NCBI GenBank assembly: GCA_016930915.1 | Contig: JAFGFU010000027.1 | Span: 1 to 64,000, forward strand | DNA: 64,000 nt | Direction of reading: 5' to 3' | Source: Campylobacterales bacterium | GTDB taxonomy: Bacteria; Campylobacterota; Campylobacteria; Campylobacterales; Sulfurospirillaceae | Shown: one piece after another, positions 8,328-16,962 of the stretch | Layout of the letters: every line of letters begins with the position of its first letter | How positions within the stretch are numbered: the first letter of the stretch is position 1 | Program-made: the position numbers and the translations under genes | Notes under the pieces: model-generated | What the model was told of the DNA's origin: nothing | Seen by the model: only the letters and a program-made list of their open reading frames with translations | Databases searched by the model: none

Positions 8328-9246
8328 TACATGCTACAAACGCATCATCATCATTAGGACATTTAGCAACCAAATAATGCTCAAATCCTAAATGATGAGC
8401 TACTTCGGCGTATTCTATGCTTAGCTCAAATTCTGTTTCAGAGTTATCAATGGTAAAAGAGAGGGGTACAATGAGGGCATTTTTATTTTGAAGAGAGGAG
8501 AGCTTTTGCTCCAAAGAAGGCTCTAGCCATTTGAGTGGTCCTAGTTTGGATTGGTAGGCAAGATGAATTGCCTTAAAGTGCACTCCTTGTTTTGCCAAAA
8601 GTTCACTTAAAATCTTTACATGTAATTCAATCTCCTTTTGGTAAGGGTCACCCTTGTCGACAATTTTTTGAGGTAGAGAATGTGCTGAGAAAATAAGTTC
8701 GAATGTGTGTGCATCATATGCTCCTAGTGCCTCTTTGATTTTTTGGATGAGAAGTTGATTGTAAGAGGGGTTGTCATAAAAACGCTCAATCACACCTATT
8801 TTTCCTTTAAAGCCAAGTGCTTGAGCAACGTCCATAAAATCTTCAACAGAGGATTTTGTGGTTGTTGTTGAATAGTGTGGATAAAGAGGCAATAAAAGAA
8901 CTTCAGAGATTTCTTTTTCCATGATTTTTTGAATAACACCTTCACAAAAAGGAGGCGTGTAGCGCATTGCAAAGTTTACATGTAAAGAAGGAAGTTCTTT
9001 TTGCAGTTTTGCTACAAGTTTTTGGGTATAGCCAACCAGTGGCGATTTTCCTCCAAGCTTTGCGTAATTGGCTTGTGCTTTTTTAGTACGTGAAGCAGTA
9101 ATCATAAAAGCAATAAACCGTCTAAGCAGTGTACTTTTAGTTGTAATGATGTTTTTATCGTTGAACATATTGTTGAGAAAAAGCCCTACTTCTTGCAGAT
9201 TATTAGGCCCTCCCATATTGACTAGGATGAGTGCTTTTTGCGTCAT
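8308..9246 (-). CDS. hemH: Ferrochelatase
   Basis: Inserts Fe(II) into protoporphyrin IX (or the coproporphyrin intermediate) at the end of haem synthesis. The 312-residue protein has the N-terminal LVNMGGPNNLQEVGLFL, the metal-ligand histidine in FSAHSLP (about 186-192), and the conserved FTIDNSETEFEL with the catalytic glutamate near 270. It begins immediately after the stop codon of the small gene at 9247-9426, so the two are almost certainly co-transcribed. Its 3' end overlaps ftsI by 20 bp. A TTTACATGTAAA copy gives LHVN near residue 90, and a one-mismatch copy is at 8615. Confidence 0.97.
   Translation of the reverse strand: MTQKALILVNMGGPNNLQEVGLFLNNMFNDKNIITTKSTLLRRFIAFMITASRTKKAQANYAKLGGKSPLVGYTQKLVAKLQKELPSLHVNFAMRYTPPFCEGVIQKIMEKEISEVLLLPLYPHYSTTTTKSSVEDFMDVAQALGFKGKIGVIERFYDNPSYNQLLIQKIKEALGAYDAHTFELIFSAHSLPQKIVDKGDPYQKEIELHVKILSELLAKQGVHFKAIHLAYQSKLGPLKWLEPSLEQKLSSLQNKNALIVPLSFTIDNSETEFELSIEYAEVAHHLGFEHYLVAKCPNDDDAFVACIKELCC
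8975..8986. repeat. TTTACATGTAAA, in hemH (LHVN)
   Basis: Perfect copy; encodes Leu-His-Val-Asn. Confidence 0.95.
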
Positions 9247-9426
9247 TTAGTTCTTCTCCTTTTCTTGTTTTAAGCTTATGGGGTGACAGAGGTGTTTTTC
9301 TTCTTTTGAAACACGTGCGCACTTTTCACAGATAAATTTTGGTTTTGAGACAATTTTTACAAGTTTTTTCATGACGGTTTTTATCTCATCTTTTTTGAGT
9401 CCACAAAGCTTTTTTATTTTTCCCAT
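9247..9426 (-). CDS. Small zinc-ribbon-like protein, 59 residues, upstream of hemH
   Basis: A short frame from ATG 9426 (minus strand) encodes 59 residues. The first half is lysine-rich and helical (MGKIKKLCGLKKDEIKTVM). The second half has CEKC, then HLCHP, a C-x2-C...H-x2-C-H set that looks able to bind one metal ion. An AAGGAG ribosome site lies 7-9 bp before the ATG. The stop codon abuts the hemH start, implying translational coupling. I do not recognise a named family. A zinc-ribbon or metal/haem-related role is inference from residues and context. The codon pattern and ribosome site argue for a real gene. Confidence 0.82.
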   Translation of the reverse strand: MGKIKKLCGLKKDEIKTVMKKLVKIVSKPKFICEKCARVSKEEKHLCHPISLKQEKEKN

Positions 9427-9476
9427 GAAAGACTCCTTTTTAGATTTACAAGTCTAGCATAGAAAAGAAAATAATT

Positions 9477-9488
9477 TTTACATGTAAA
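9477..9488. repeat. TTTACATGTAAA, intergenic before GH17 gene
   Basis: Perfect copy in the divergent gap between the small zinc-ribbon gene and the GH17 gene, 50 bp from the former's start. Confidence 0.95.
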
Positions 9489-9543
9489 GGCTTTAAACTC
9501 CTTTTTTGTATAATCGCACCATTTCATACAGGAGCATTATGAC

Positions 9544-11496
9544 ATGAGTCATGCCGTTAAAATCGTTCTTTTTTACATTACCATGTTTCTTTCGTTGGGG
9601 CTGTTTTGGTTTTGGATGGCAAAGCCTTCAAGCGAGCTTATTACCTTACCATCCGATGTTAAATTGCAATGTCTCTCCTATGCCCCCTTTGGGAAAGATG
9701 ACTCTCCTTTTGATATTGCTAAGGGGTTTCGTCCCTCAAAAGAGCAGATGGAAGCAGATCTGGCAAAACTCTCAACGCTCACAAATTGTATTCGCACTTA
9801 CTCTAGTGTGGGCTTAGAAGCGTTACCTGAAATTGCACGCAAGCATGGATTGAAACTTTGGTTGGGGGCGTGGGTGAGTAGTGATGCTATGCTGACGCAA
9901 AAAGAGATTGAAACGGTTATCGATTTGGCGAAAGAACATCATGAGAATGTCGAAGCAATTGTTGTGGGAAATGAGGCGCTTTTACGCCGTGATGTCAGTG
10001 CTGCTCAGTTGGTTGGTTATATCGAACAGGTCAAGCGTGCTTTGCCTGATGTGGTTGTTACTTATGCGGATGTATGGGAATTTTGGAATAAGCATCCTGA
10101 AATTGCTCCTTCGGTGGATCGTGTGACCATTCATATTTTACCGTATTGGGAAGATAAGCCCATTAGTGTTGATAAAGCACTTTTACATGTAAAAAATATT
10201 TACAATGAAATGACGCAAAAAATCTCCAATAAAGAGATTGTGATTGGAGAGACAGGTTGGCCAAGCGAGGGTCGTATGCGAGAAGGTGCCTATCCTAGTG
10301 CACTTAATCAAGCTATTTTTACAAGGGGTTTTGTAAAAATGGCAGAAGAGAATGGGTGGAAATATAATTTTATTGAAGCGTTTGATCAGCCATGGAAGCG
10401 TATCAGCGAAGGCGCAGTGGGTGGATATTGGGGGTTATTTGATGCTAACCGTATTGATAAACATATTTTGCATGGTTTTGTTTCTAATTTCCCCAATGCG
10501 CTTTGGTTATTTGTGGGGAGTTTTATCCTTTCGCTGGTTGGATTGATTTGGTTATGGGGCATTCCAACATGTACATGTAAAAAAGCGCCTGTGTGGTTTG
10601 CCACTTTGTTTGGTGGTTCCGTGGCACTCACATGGCAAGCCAATATGTATTGGATTGTCTCGCGCAATACGTTAGAGTATGCTTGGGCAATTGTCTGTTT
10701 AGGAGTAGCTCTTATTTTGTGGCTTAAATTGGTGCAATTTCTTATAACAGAAGAGATAAGTTTTCATGGTTCTATGGCGCGGTTTATGCAAGTTATTACT
10801 TTAGGTGCGCCAAAAGGTGAGACATTTTGGGAAGATGCTTTGCATCTTTTAAGTGTTAGTATTGTGCTTATTATGGCACTCTCATTGGCATTTGATGGGC
10901 GATATTTAAACTTTGAGTTGGGAACCCTCGCACTGATTGCTATAACGTATGCCGTAATTTATGTGAGTACGGAGCGCTCATTACTCAATGGTTTAATGGA
11001 AAAAGTAAGTGGATTGGCGCTGTTTGTGTCGGCTTTAGTTGTTTTATTGCAAGAGAGTGCACGTAATGGATTTGCGTTGAATTGGGTTGTTTTAGTGGTA
11101 CTTTTTGGCTCCACGTTGTGGTTGTCCAAATCACGTTTGTGTGGTATTACGAAAAGCTTTTTGGTTCTTATTGCTAGTGCGCTTCTTTTTGTTCTTATTA
11201 AAGAGGGTGTTTATGTCAAAGAATCCCTCATCGAAGTGTGTGCAGCAGATGCGATGCTTTTTGTTTGTCAATTTCGAGCATTGCTTGGTAAGGTGATTTA
11301 TCTCAATTATATAGGTCTTGCAGGAAGTGTCGTTGCCATTTTTAGTGTGCTTTCTGGGAGTTATATTTTAGGGATGTTGAGCATGATTATGGGACTTTTT
11401 TGTCTTTTAACATTTAATGGTTTTTTAGGGGCAATTATTTTCACTTTGGGTTGGTGGGCAGTAGGCTATCGTTTAAATGAGAAGTGCGTATTGTAG
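9544..11496 (+). CDS. Membrane protein with glycoside hydrolase family 17 domain (beta-glucan modifying)
   Basis: 650 residues. A signal-anchor helix (about 5-25) is followed by a periplasmic GH17-like TIM barrel (about 38-310). The acid/base glutamate fits E144 in VVGNEALL and the nucleophile E236 in IGETGWPSEG. Residues 320-650 are highly hydrophobic, with about ten predicted helices. Bacterial GH17 proteins of this design cut or transglycosylate beta-1,3-glucans; a role in a periplasmic or exported glucan is inference. No glucan synthase is adjacent. Local protein-coding GC is somewhat higher than in neighbours. Two palindrome-related sites lie inside (10182 exact, 10570 one mismatch). Confidence 0.8.
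   Translation: MSHAVKIVLFYITMFLSLGLFWFWMAKPSSELITLPSDVKLQCLSYAPFGKDDSPFDIAKGFRPSKEQMEADLAKLSTLTNCIRTYSSVGLEALPEIARKHGLKLWLGAWVSSDAMLTQKEIETVIDLAKEHHENVEAIVVGNEALLRRDVSAAQLVGYIEQVKRALPDVVVTYADVWEFWNKHPEIAPSVDRVTIHILPYWEDKPISVDKALLHVKNIYNEMTQKISNKEIVIGETGWPSEGRMREGAYPSALNQAIFTRGFVKMAEENGWKYNFIEAFDQPWKRISEGAVGGYWGLFDANRIDKHILHGFVSNFPNALWLFVGSFILSLVGLIWLWGIPTCTCKKAPVWFATLFGGSVALTWQANMYWIVSRNTLEYAWAIVCLGVALILWLKLVQFLITEEISFHGSMARFMQVITLGAPKGETFWEDALHLLSVSIVLIMALSLAFDGRYLNFELGTLALIAITYAVIYVSTERSLLNGLMEKVSGLALFVSALVVLLQESARNGFALNWVVLVVLFGSTLWLSKSRLCGITKSFLVLIASALLFVLIKEGVYVKESLIEVCAADAMLFVCQFRALLGKVIYLNYIGLAGSVVAIFSVLSGSYILGMLSMIMGLFCLLTFNGFLGAIIFTLGWWAVGYRLNEKCVL
10182..10193. repeat. TTTACATGTAAA, in GH17 gene (LHVK)
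   Basis: Perfect copy, residues 214-217 of the barrel. A one-mismatch copy (TGTACATGTAAA) follows at 10570 in the linker to the membrane region. Confidence 0.95.
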
Positions 11497-11568
11497 AGAG
11501 TTTAATGATAGCCTTTAGGTTTTTTGGCTAAAATAGATGAATTTTTGATAATAAAATAGGACGAAAAT

Positions 11569-14109
11569 ATGGATGTTAGAGCTGAGTTTTTAAAGTTTTT
11601 TGAACAAAAAGGTCATAAGGTTATTGAGAGTTCTCCTCTTGTTCCTGATGATGCGACGTTACTGTTTACGAATGCGGGAATGGTTCCTTTTAAGAGCGTT
11701 TTTACAGGTGAAATTCCTCGCCCAAATCCTCCACGTGCGACAACGTGTCAGACATGTATTAGAGCAGGTGGTAAACACAATGACCTTGATAACGTTGGTT
11801 ATACAGCGCGCCATCATACTTTTTTCGAAATGCTTGGAAACTTTTCTTTTGGGGATTATTTTAAAGAAGATGCCATTTCTCATGCGTGGGAATTTGTGAC
11901 GGAAGTTCTAAAACTGCCAAAAGAGAAACTTTGGGTAACCGTTCATGAGAGCGATGATGAAGCTGAAGCAATCTGGAAAAAGCACATTGACGCCAGTCGT
12001 ATTATACGTTTTGGCGACAAAGACAACTTCTGGCAAATGGGCGATACGGGTCCTTGTGGCCCTTGTAGTGAAATTTTTATTGACCAAGGAGCGGAGAATT
12101 TCAATACACCAGAAGATTACATGGGAGGAGACGGAGACCGTTTCTTAGAAATTTGGAACCTCGTTTTCATGCAGTATGAAAGAGATGCTTCTGGGGTTTT
12201 ACACAAGCTTCCAAAACCTTCGATTGACACGGGTATGGGATTGGAGCGTGTGACCGCAGTGCAAGAGGGTGTTTTTAGTAATTACGATTCATCGTTGTTT
12301 GTCCCTTTGACGAGTAAAGTAGCAGAACTATGCGGTAAAGCATATGCCTACAAAACAGGGGCAAGTTACAGGGTCATTGCAGATCACATTCGCTCCGTTG
12401 CTTTTTTGGTGGCACAAGGTACTACTTTTGGTCGTGTAGGACGTGGTTATGTGTTACGTCGTATTTTACGCCGAGCAGTACGTCACGGCTATCTACTAGG
12501 TCTTCGTGAGCCGTTTATGTACAAGCTCTTAGATACTTTATGTGATCTTATGGGCAAACAGTATCCGTACCTTGTGGCTAAAAAAGAGGTGATTGCTGAG
12601 CAGATTAAAAATGAAGAAGAGAGCTTTTTTACAACTATTGCTTCAGGTTTAGAGTTGTTTGAGAAAGAACTACCCAATACCAAAGAGATGTTTAGTGGCG
12701 AAGTAGCGTTTAAACTCTACGATACTTATGGTTTTCCATTAGACTTAACCGCTGATATGCTGAGAGAAAAAGGTTTAAGCGTCAATGAAGCAGAGTTTGA
12801 GGCTTTGATGGCAGAGCAAAAAGCGCGTTCCAAAGCTTCATGGAAAGGCAGTGGCGATAAGGCAACCCAAGGTGAGTTTAAACCCCTTCTTGAAAAATTT
12901 GGTCTCAATGCGTTTGTCGGTTACACCCAAAAAGAAGCGAAAACAAAAGTCTTAGCACTGCTTGATGAGAACTTCAAAGAGGTTCAAAGCTTAGATGAAA
13001 ATGGTTGGGTGATGTTTGAAACCACTCCTTTTTATGCTATGAGCGGTGGACAAAGTGGCGATGAGGGTGAGATAGAAGGATATGGTAAAGTCATTGATAC
13101 GAAGAAATTTTTTGACCTCAATCTCTCTTTGGTAGAACTTGAAAAACCTTTACATGTAAACGATGAGGTTCATCTTGTGGTTGATGTGTCTCGTTTGGAA
13201 ATTGAAAAGCATCACAGTGCGACACACCTTCTTCACAGTGCGCTTCGCACCGTTTTGGGTGAGCATGTCTCACAAGCAGGAAGTTTGGTAGAGAAAGAGC
13301 GCCTTCGCTTTGACTTTTCACATCCAAAAGCACTCAGCAGTGAAGAAATAACTGCTGTTGAAGCGTTTGTAAACCGTGTGATTGCCAGTGGTGTTTCAGG
13401 TGAAACCAAATTGATGAATATTGAAGAGGCCAAAACAAGTGGAGCGATGGCTCTTTTTGGTGAAAAATATGGCTCTGAAGTACGTGTGGTGAGTTTTGGG
13501 GATGCCAGCATTGAACTCTGTGGTGGAACGCATGTGGAGAATGTGGCGAACATTGGAAGTTTTTTTATTTTAAAAGAGAGCGGTGTGAGTGCAGGTGTTC
13601 GTCGTATTGAAGCCATTTGTGGTGGTGCGGCTTTAGCGTATGCTCAAGCATTACGCACGGAGATGGAAGCGATTAAAGAGAGCGTGAAACACAAAGAGCC
13701 TTTGATTGGTGTTCACCGTCTTAAAGAAGAGATTAAGAGTTTGAAAACAGAGGTTGAGTCGCTCAATGCTCAAGCAGGTAAAGCGGTAGAATCTTTACAT
13801 GTAAACGGTGTTGAACTCATTGTGGACGTGTTAGGTGCTGGGGATATTAAAGCACGTATTGATGATTTGAAAAATGAGAAAGAGTCTGTTGCTGTGCTCT
13901 TATTGCAAGTAAAAGATGACAAAGTCTTGATCGCAGCAGGTGTAAAAAATGCGCCGATTAAAGCAGGTGCATGGATTAAAGAAATTGCTCCAATTGTTGG
14001 TGGTGGCGGTGGTGGAAGAGATGATTTTGCACAAGCTGGTGGTAAAGATGCCACTAAAGTTGAAGAGGCAAAAAATGCTGCATTGGCATATGCCAAATCT
14101 CTTTTATAA
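11569..14109 (+). CDS. alaS: Alanyl-tRNA synthetase
   Basis: 846 residues, full length. The class II catalytic core starts at the N-terminus ([17 protein letters not shown]), followed by the tRNA-recognition region [17 protein letters not shown] near 291. The editing domain has the zinc/catalytic residues HHSATHLLH (near 546) and CGGTHV (near 653). A coiled region and the DHHA1 domain ([15 protein letters not shown] near 812) end the protein. It charges tRNA-Ala and clears Ser/Gly mischarging. alaS-maf-PBP1A order is shared with Campylobacter, as I recall. It contains two TTTACATGTAAA copies, both read LHVN, in the less conserved linker regions. Confidence 0.99.
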   Translation: MDVRAEFLKFFEQKGHKVIESSPLVPDDATLLFTNAGMVPFKSVFTGEIPRPNPPRATTCQTCIRAGGKHNDLDNVGYTARHHTFFEMLGNFSFGDYFKEDAISHAWEFVTEVLKLPKEKLWVTVHESDDEAEAIWKKHIDASRIIRFGDKDNFWQMGDTGPCGPCSEIFIDQGAENFNTPEDYMGGDGDRFLEIWNLVFMQYERDASGVLHKLPKPSIDTGMGLERVTAVQEGVFSNYDSSLFVPLTSKVAELCGKAYAYKTGASYRVIADHIRSVAFLVAQGTTFGRVGRGYVLRRILRRAVRHGYLLGLREPFMYKLLDTLCDLMGKQYPYLVAKKEVIAEQIKNEEESFFTTIASGLELFEKELPNTKEMFSGEVAFKLYDTYGFPLDLTADMLREKGLSVNEAEFEALMAEQKARSKASWKGSGDKATQGEFKPLLEKFGLNAFVGYTQKEAKTKVLALLDENFKEVQSLDENGWVMFETTPFYAMSGGQSGDEGEIEGYGKVIDTKKFFDLNLSLVELEKPLHVNDEVHLVVDVSRLEIEKHHSATHLLHSALRTVLGEHVSQAGSLVEKERLRFDFSHPKALSSEEITAVEAFVNRVIASGVSGETKLMNIEEAKTSGAMALFGEKYGSEVRVVSFGDASIELCGGTHVENVANIGSFFILKESGVSAGVRRIEAICGGAALAYAQALRTEMEAIKESVKHKEPLIGVHRLKEEIKSLKTEVESLNAQAGKAVESLHVNGVELIVDVLGAGDIKARIDDLKNEKESVAVLLLQVKDDKVLIAAGVKNAPIKAGAWIKEIAPIVGGGGGGRDDFAQAGGKDATKVEEAKNAALAYAKSLL
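13149..13160. repeat. TTTACATGTAAA, in alaS (LHVN), first
   Basis: Perfect copy, before the HxxxH editing motif. Confidence 0.95.
13794..13805. repeat. TTTACATGTAAA, in alaS (LHVN), second
   Basis: Perfect copy, in the coiled linker before DHHA1. Confidence 0.95.
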
Positions 14110-14118
14110 GGTAATGTG

Positions 14119-14616
14119 ATGCGAGATTTTTTTATTGAGAATTTTAGTGATTACAGTAGGGTTATTGTTTTTTTACATGTCATAAGTGCGGCATTGCTTA
14201 TTGGCAGTATGTTTATGATGCGCTTTGTGATTCACCCTGTTCAAAAAGAAGTCTCAGATATTAAAGTACGGTTTGAGAGTTGTATGAAAATGGTACAACA
14301 CTATATGCTTTTTTCTTTGCCAATGATGTTTGTGATTATCCTTACGTCTGTTTTTATGCATATTGGTTTGGGGTTTCGTGGGGGAAATCCTATTACCAAT
14401 GTGATGGTGCATACCAAGGAAGCTTTGTGGACATTTATTGCGTTTAATATGATTTATATGTATTTGAAATATCGTAGAGCAAAAAAAGGATTAGCGGATG
14501 AAAATTACATTGAGGTGGAAGAAAATGTGGTTTTGATTGTAAAGTATCTTATTCCTCTTAATCTTCTTTTGGCCACAATTTCTGCCTATTTTGGTGTTAT
14601 TTTACGAGGGTTTTAG
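14119..14616 (+). CDS. Four-helix integral membrane protein of unknown function
   Basis: 165 residues from ATG 14119 (GTG 14116 is an alternative). Four hydrophobic helices are evident: about 14-37, 62-86, 103-117 and 143-163, with a cytoplasmic basic loop KYRRAKKG. Conserved-looking histidines occur in helix 1 (FLHV), just after it (VIHP) and in helix 2 (MHIG), resembling CopD/DUF2269-type or cytochrome-like four-helix membrane proteins, but I cannot name a family securely. It sits 9 bp after alaS and its stop overlaps the region of the maf start, so it belongs to the alaS operon. Confidence 0.7.
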   Translation: MRDFFIENFSDYSRVIVFLHVISAALLIGSMFMMRFVIHPVQKEVSDIKVRFESCMKMVQHYMLFSLPMMFVIILTSVFMHIGLGFRGGNPITNVMVHTKEALWTFIAFNMIYMYLKYRRAKKGLADENYIEVEENVVLIVKYLIPLNLLLATISAYFGVILRGF

Positions 14617-14618
14617 TG

Positions 14619-15176
14619 ATGCAACAAATCGTTTTAGGTTCATCTTCACAAACCAGAGCGGAGATTTTAAAGGCGCATGGTATTGATTTTATTCAAAGAG
14701 AGTGTGGTTTTGATGAAGAGCAATTAAGCTTAGAAAATCCAGCACACTTTGTCTATCATGCGACAAAGGGGAAGATGCAAAGTTATAGGGAACGTTATGA
14801 TTTAGAGCTTCCTGTTTTGTGTGCCGATACCGTTGTCACTGCAAATGGAAAAATTTTACGAAAAGCTAAAGATGTAGAGGATGCAAGGCGTATTTTAGAG
14901 CTTCAAAGCGGTAATACCGTGAGTATTTTAACCTGTATGATGTATCAATCCAAAACCTTTGAGTTGATGGATCTTAGTGCAACACATTACCGTTTTAAGC
15001 CCTTTGATAAAGCCTCTCTTGATGCCTATTTAGAGGGCAATGAATGGAGAGGAAAAGCAGGTGCGTGTATGGTAGAGGGATTTTGTAAATCTTACATTCA
15101 AGAAGTTGTAGGCTTAGAGAGTACTGCTATGGGGCTTAGCATAGAGAAGCTTATCCCTTTTTTAACATATTCATGA
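14619..15176 (+). CDS. maf: Maf-like nucleoside triphosphate pyrophosphatase
   Basis: 185 residues. The N-terminal signature LGSSSQTRAEIL, the CADTVV segment near 67-72 with the catalytic Asp, and the KAGACMVEG region near 146-154 are Maf hallmarks. Maf proteins hydrolyse non-canonical or pyrimidine nucleoside triphosphates and have been linked to division arrest. The ATG start overlaps the preceding stop codon, and the 3' end overlaps bioF by 4 bp, indicating tight coupling. Confidence 0.93.
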   Translation: MQQIVLGSSSQTRAEILKAHGIDFIQRECGFDEEQLSLENPAHFVYHATKGKMQSYRERYDLELPVLCADTVVTANGKILRKAKDVEDARRILELQSGNTVSILTCMMYQSKTFELMDLSATHYRFKPFDKASLDAYLEGNEWRGKAGACMVEGFCKSYIQEVVGLESTAMGLSIEKLIPFLTYS

Positions 15177-16270
15177 TGATGTATCAGCACGAATTAAGCG
15201 CTCTTGCTAAGTCCAATCGCATGCGTACCCGTAAAATTTATGATGAAGCTTTATTGGATTTTAGTTCGAATGATTATTTAGGATTAGCCCAAAATGAGAT
15301 TCTCTTTCAGCGTACTGTAACACAGGTCTCAATGTATAAAACCCATGCTCCAAAAGCTTCTATTGTGGTGAATGGGTATCATCCGATTCATCAAGAATTT
15401 GAAGAATTTTTAGCACGCACTAATGGTTTTGAAGCAGGAATGGTGTGTGGTAGTGGTTTTTTAGCTAATTTTTCGCTCATTGAAGCTCTGCCTCGTAAAA
15501 AAGATTTGCTTATTTTAGATGAAGAGTACCATGCGAGTGGTATGGTCGCTGCAAAAACAGTTGACGCACAGGTTTTGCTCTTTGCTCATAATGATGCAAA
15601 CCATTTAGAACATCTTATTAACACGCACTCTTACAATCGTATCATCATTGCGGTTGAGGGTATTTACTCAATGAGTGGGGATCTTCTCAATCGTGAGATT
15701 TTTGAAGTGGCTAATCGTTACAATGCCCTTTTAATTGTCGATGAAGCGCACAGTGTGGGTGTTGTGGGTGATAATTTACGAGGTGTTTTTGATTTGTTTA
15801 ATATCACTCCAGAGGCAAATCACATCAAAATGGGAACACTAGGTAAAGCATTGGGAAGTTATGGTGCGTATATTTTATGTTCCAATCACATTGCAGAATT
15901 TTTGCAAAACAGAGCAAAAGCGATGATTTATACAACGGCTCCCTCTTTGTTTGACATTGCCTTGGGCTATCAAGGCTTTTTGTATGTGATGCGGCATAAA
16001 ACAAACCTTAAAGCAGAGATTGAAAAACGCCAGAGTTTAGTACTTCAGCATTTAGATATACAGATGGAAGGATTGATCTGTGCGTATCCTTTGGCCGAGG
16101 GCAGGGATGCTTTGCAGGTGCAAAATGCGCTTATGCACAAAGGTTTTTTAGTTGGAGCTATTCGCCCGCCGACAGTGATGAAACCTATTTTGAGGATTAT
16201 TCCTCGATTAGGTGAAAGTGTAGAAGCTTTAGAGATAGTGTGCCATGAGATTCAAAAAGGGCATTTTTGA
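15173..16270 (+). CDS. bioF: 8-amino-7-oxononanoate synthase (biotin synthesis)
   Basis: Condenses pimeloyl-ACP/CoA with L-alanine, the first committed step of biotin ring assembly. 365 residues of fold-type I PLP enzyme: LDFSSNDYLGLA near 28, VDEAHSVGVVG (189-199), and the PLP lysine K225 in MGTLGKALGSYG. Related alpha-oxoamine synthases (2-amino-3-ketobutyrate CoA ligase, HemA-type) look alike. The size, the SSNDYLGL motif and bioD in the same window favour BioF. Three ATG codons in a row leave the start uncertain by two residues. It lies between maf and an ABC ATPase. Confidence 0.88.
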   Translation: MMMYQHELSALAKSNRMRTRKIYDEALLDFSSNDYLGLAQNEILFQRTVTQVSMYKTHAPKASIVVNGYHPIHQEFEEFLARTNGFEAGMVCGSGFLANFSLIEALPRKKDLLILDEEYHASGMVAAKTVDAQVLLFAHNDANHLEHLINTHSYNRIIIAVEGIYSMSGDLLNREIFEVANRYNALLIVDEAHSVGVVGDNLRGVFDLFNITPEANHIKMGTLGKALGSYGAYILCSNHIAEFLQNRAKAMIYTTAPSLFDIALGYQGFLYVMRHKTNLKAEIEKRQSLVLQHLDIQMEGLICAYPLAEGRDALQVQNALMHKGFLVGAIRPPTVMKPILRIIPRLGESVEALEIVCHEIQKGHF

Positions 16271-16962
16271 GTTTTACATGTAAAAAGCTTTTGATTAAAA
16301 GCAAGGAGAAAACGCTATTGGATATAGGGTTCTCTTTTGAGCACTCTTTTGCGTTAATCGGGGAGAGTGGGAGTGGAAAAAGCTTAACACTTAAAGCTCT
16401 TTTAGGTATGTTGCCTCATGAACTTGATGTTATCTTAGAGTATGAATCCTCGTATACGTTGGTACGAGGAGAGAGCATGGCATTTGTTCCACAAAATCCT
16501 TTTACCGCACTTTCTCCTTTAAGTACAATTGAAAAACAGTTTATGACACCTGAGAAAAACACAGTTCACTATTTAGAAATGGTGGGATTGGAAGAAGGTT
16601 TTTTAAAGCGTTTCCCTTCTGAATTGAGTGGTGGTCAACTTCAACGTCTTATTATTGCTATGGCTTTGAGTATTGAGCCAAAACTTTTGTTGCTTGATGA
16701 ACCTACGACGGCATTGGATGAAGAGAGTAAAAGTGTGGTGCTTACATTAATTAAACAATTGCAAGCACACTATGGATTTGATATTTTATTTGTAACGCAT
16801 GATGTTGAAACAGTTGCCAATCTTTGCGATGAGGTAGGTATTATTCAAAGAGGATGTATGGTAGAGCAGGGTGGGGTTAACGAGGTATTAATGCATCCCA
16901 AAGAAATCTACACGCAACAACTTTTAAGTTCAGGATTTAGACAAAGGAGTTTTAGAACGTGA
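16267..16962 (+). CDS. ABC transporter ATP-binding protein (oligopeptide/nickel-type), orphan
   Basis: 231 residues from a TTG that overlaps the bioF stop. Walker A GESGSGKS (32-39), Q-loop Q76, signature LSGGQ (120-124), Walker B LLLLDEP (140-146) and the switch histidine H178 are intact, so it should hydrolyse ATP. It resembles the DppD/OppD/NikD group (PQNPFTALSPL). However, no permease or binding-protein gene is nearby, so its partner is elsewhere or it has another use. The first codons are TTTACATGTAAA, giving FTCK at residues 3-6. The stop overlaps the PBP1A GTG by 4 bp. Confidence 0.88.
   Translation: MSFTCKKLLIKSKEKTLLDIGFSFEHSFALIGESGSGKSLTLKALLGMLPHELDVILEYESSYTLVRGESMAFVPQNPFTALSPLSTIEKQFMTPEKNTVHYLEMVGLEEGFLKRFPSELSGGQLQRLIIAMALSIEPKLLLLDEPTTALDEESKSVVLTLIKQLQAHYGFDILFVTHDVETVANLCDEVGIIQRGCMVEQGGVNEVLMHPKEIYTQQLLSSGFRQRSFRT
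16273..16284. repeat. TTTACATGTAAA, at the start of the ABC ATPase gene (FTCK)
   Basis: Perfect copy, codons 3-6 just after the TTG start. Confidence 0.95.

Noticed and set aside
13233-13616. 127-residue antisense frame in alaS
   Set aside because: Serine/proline-rich shadow translation of the editing domain.
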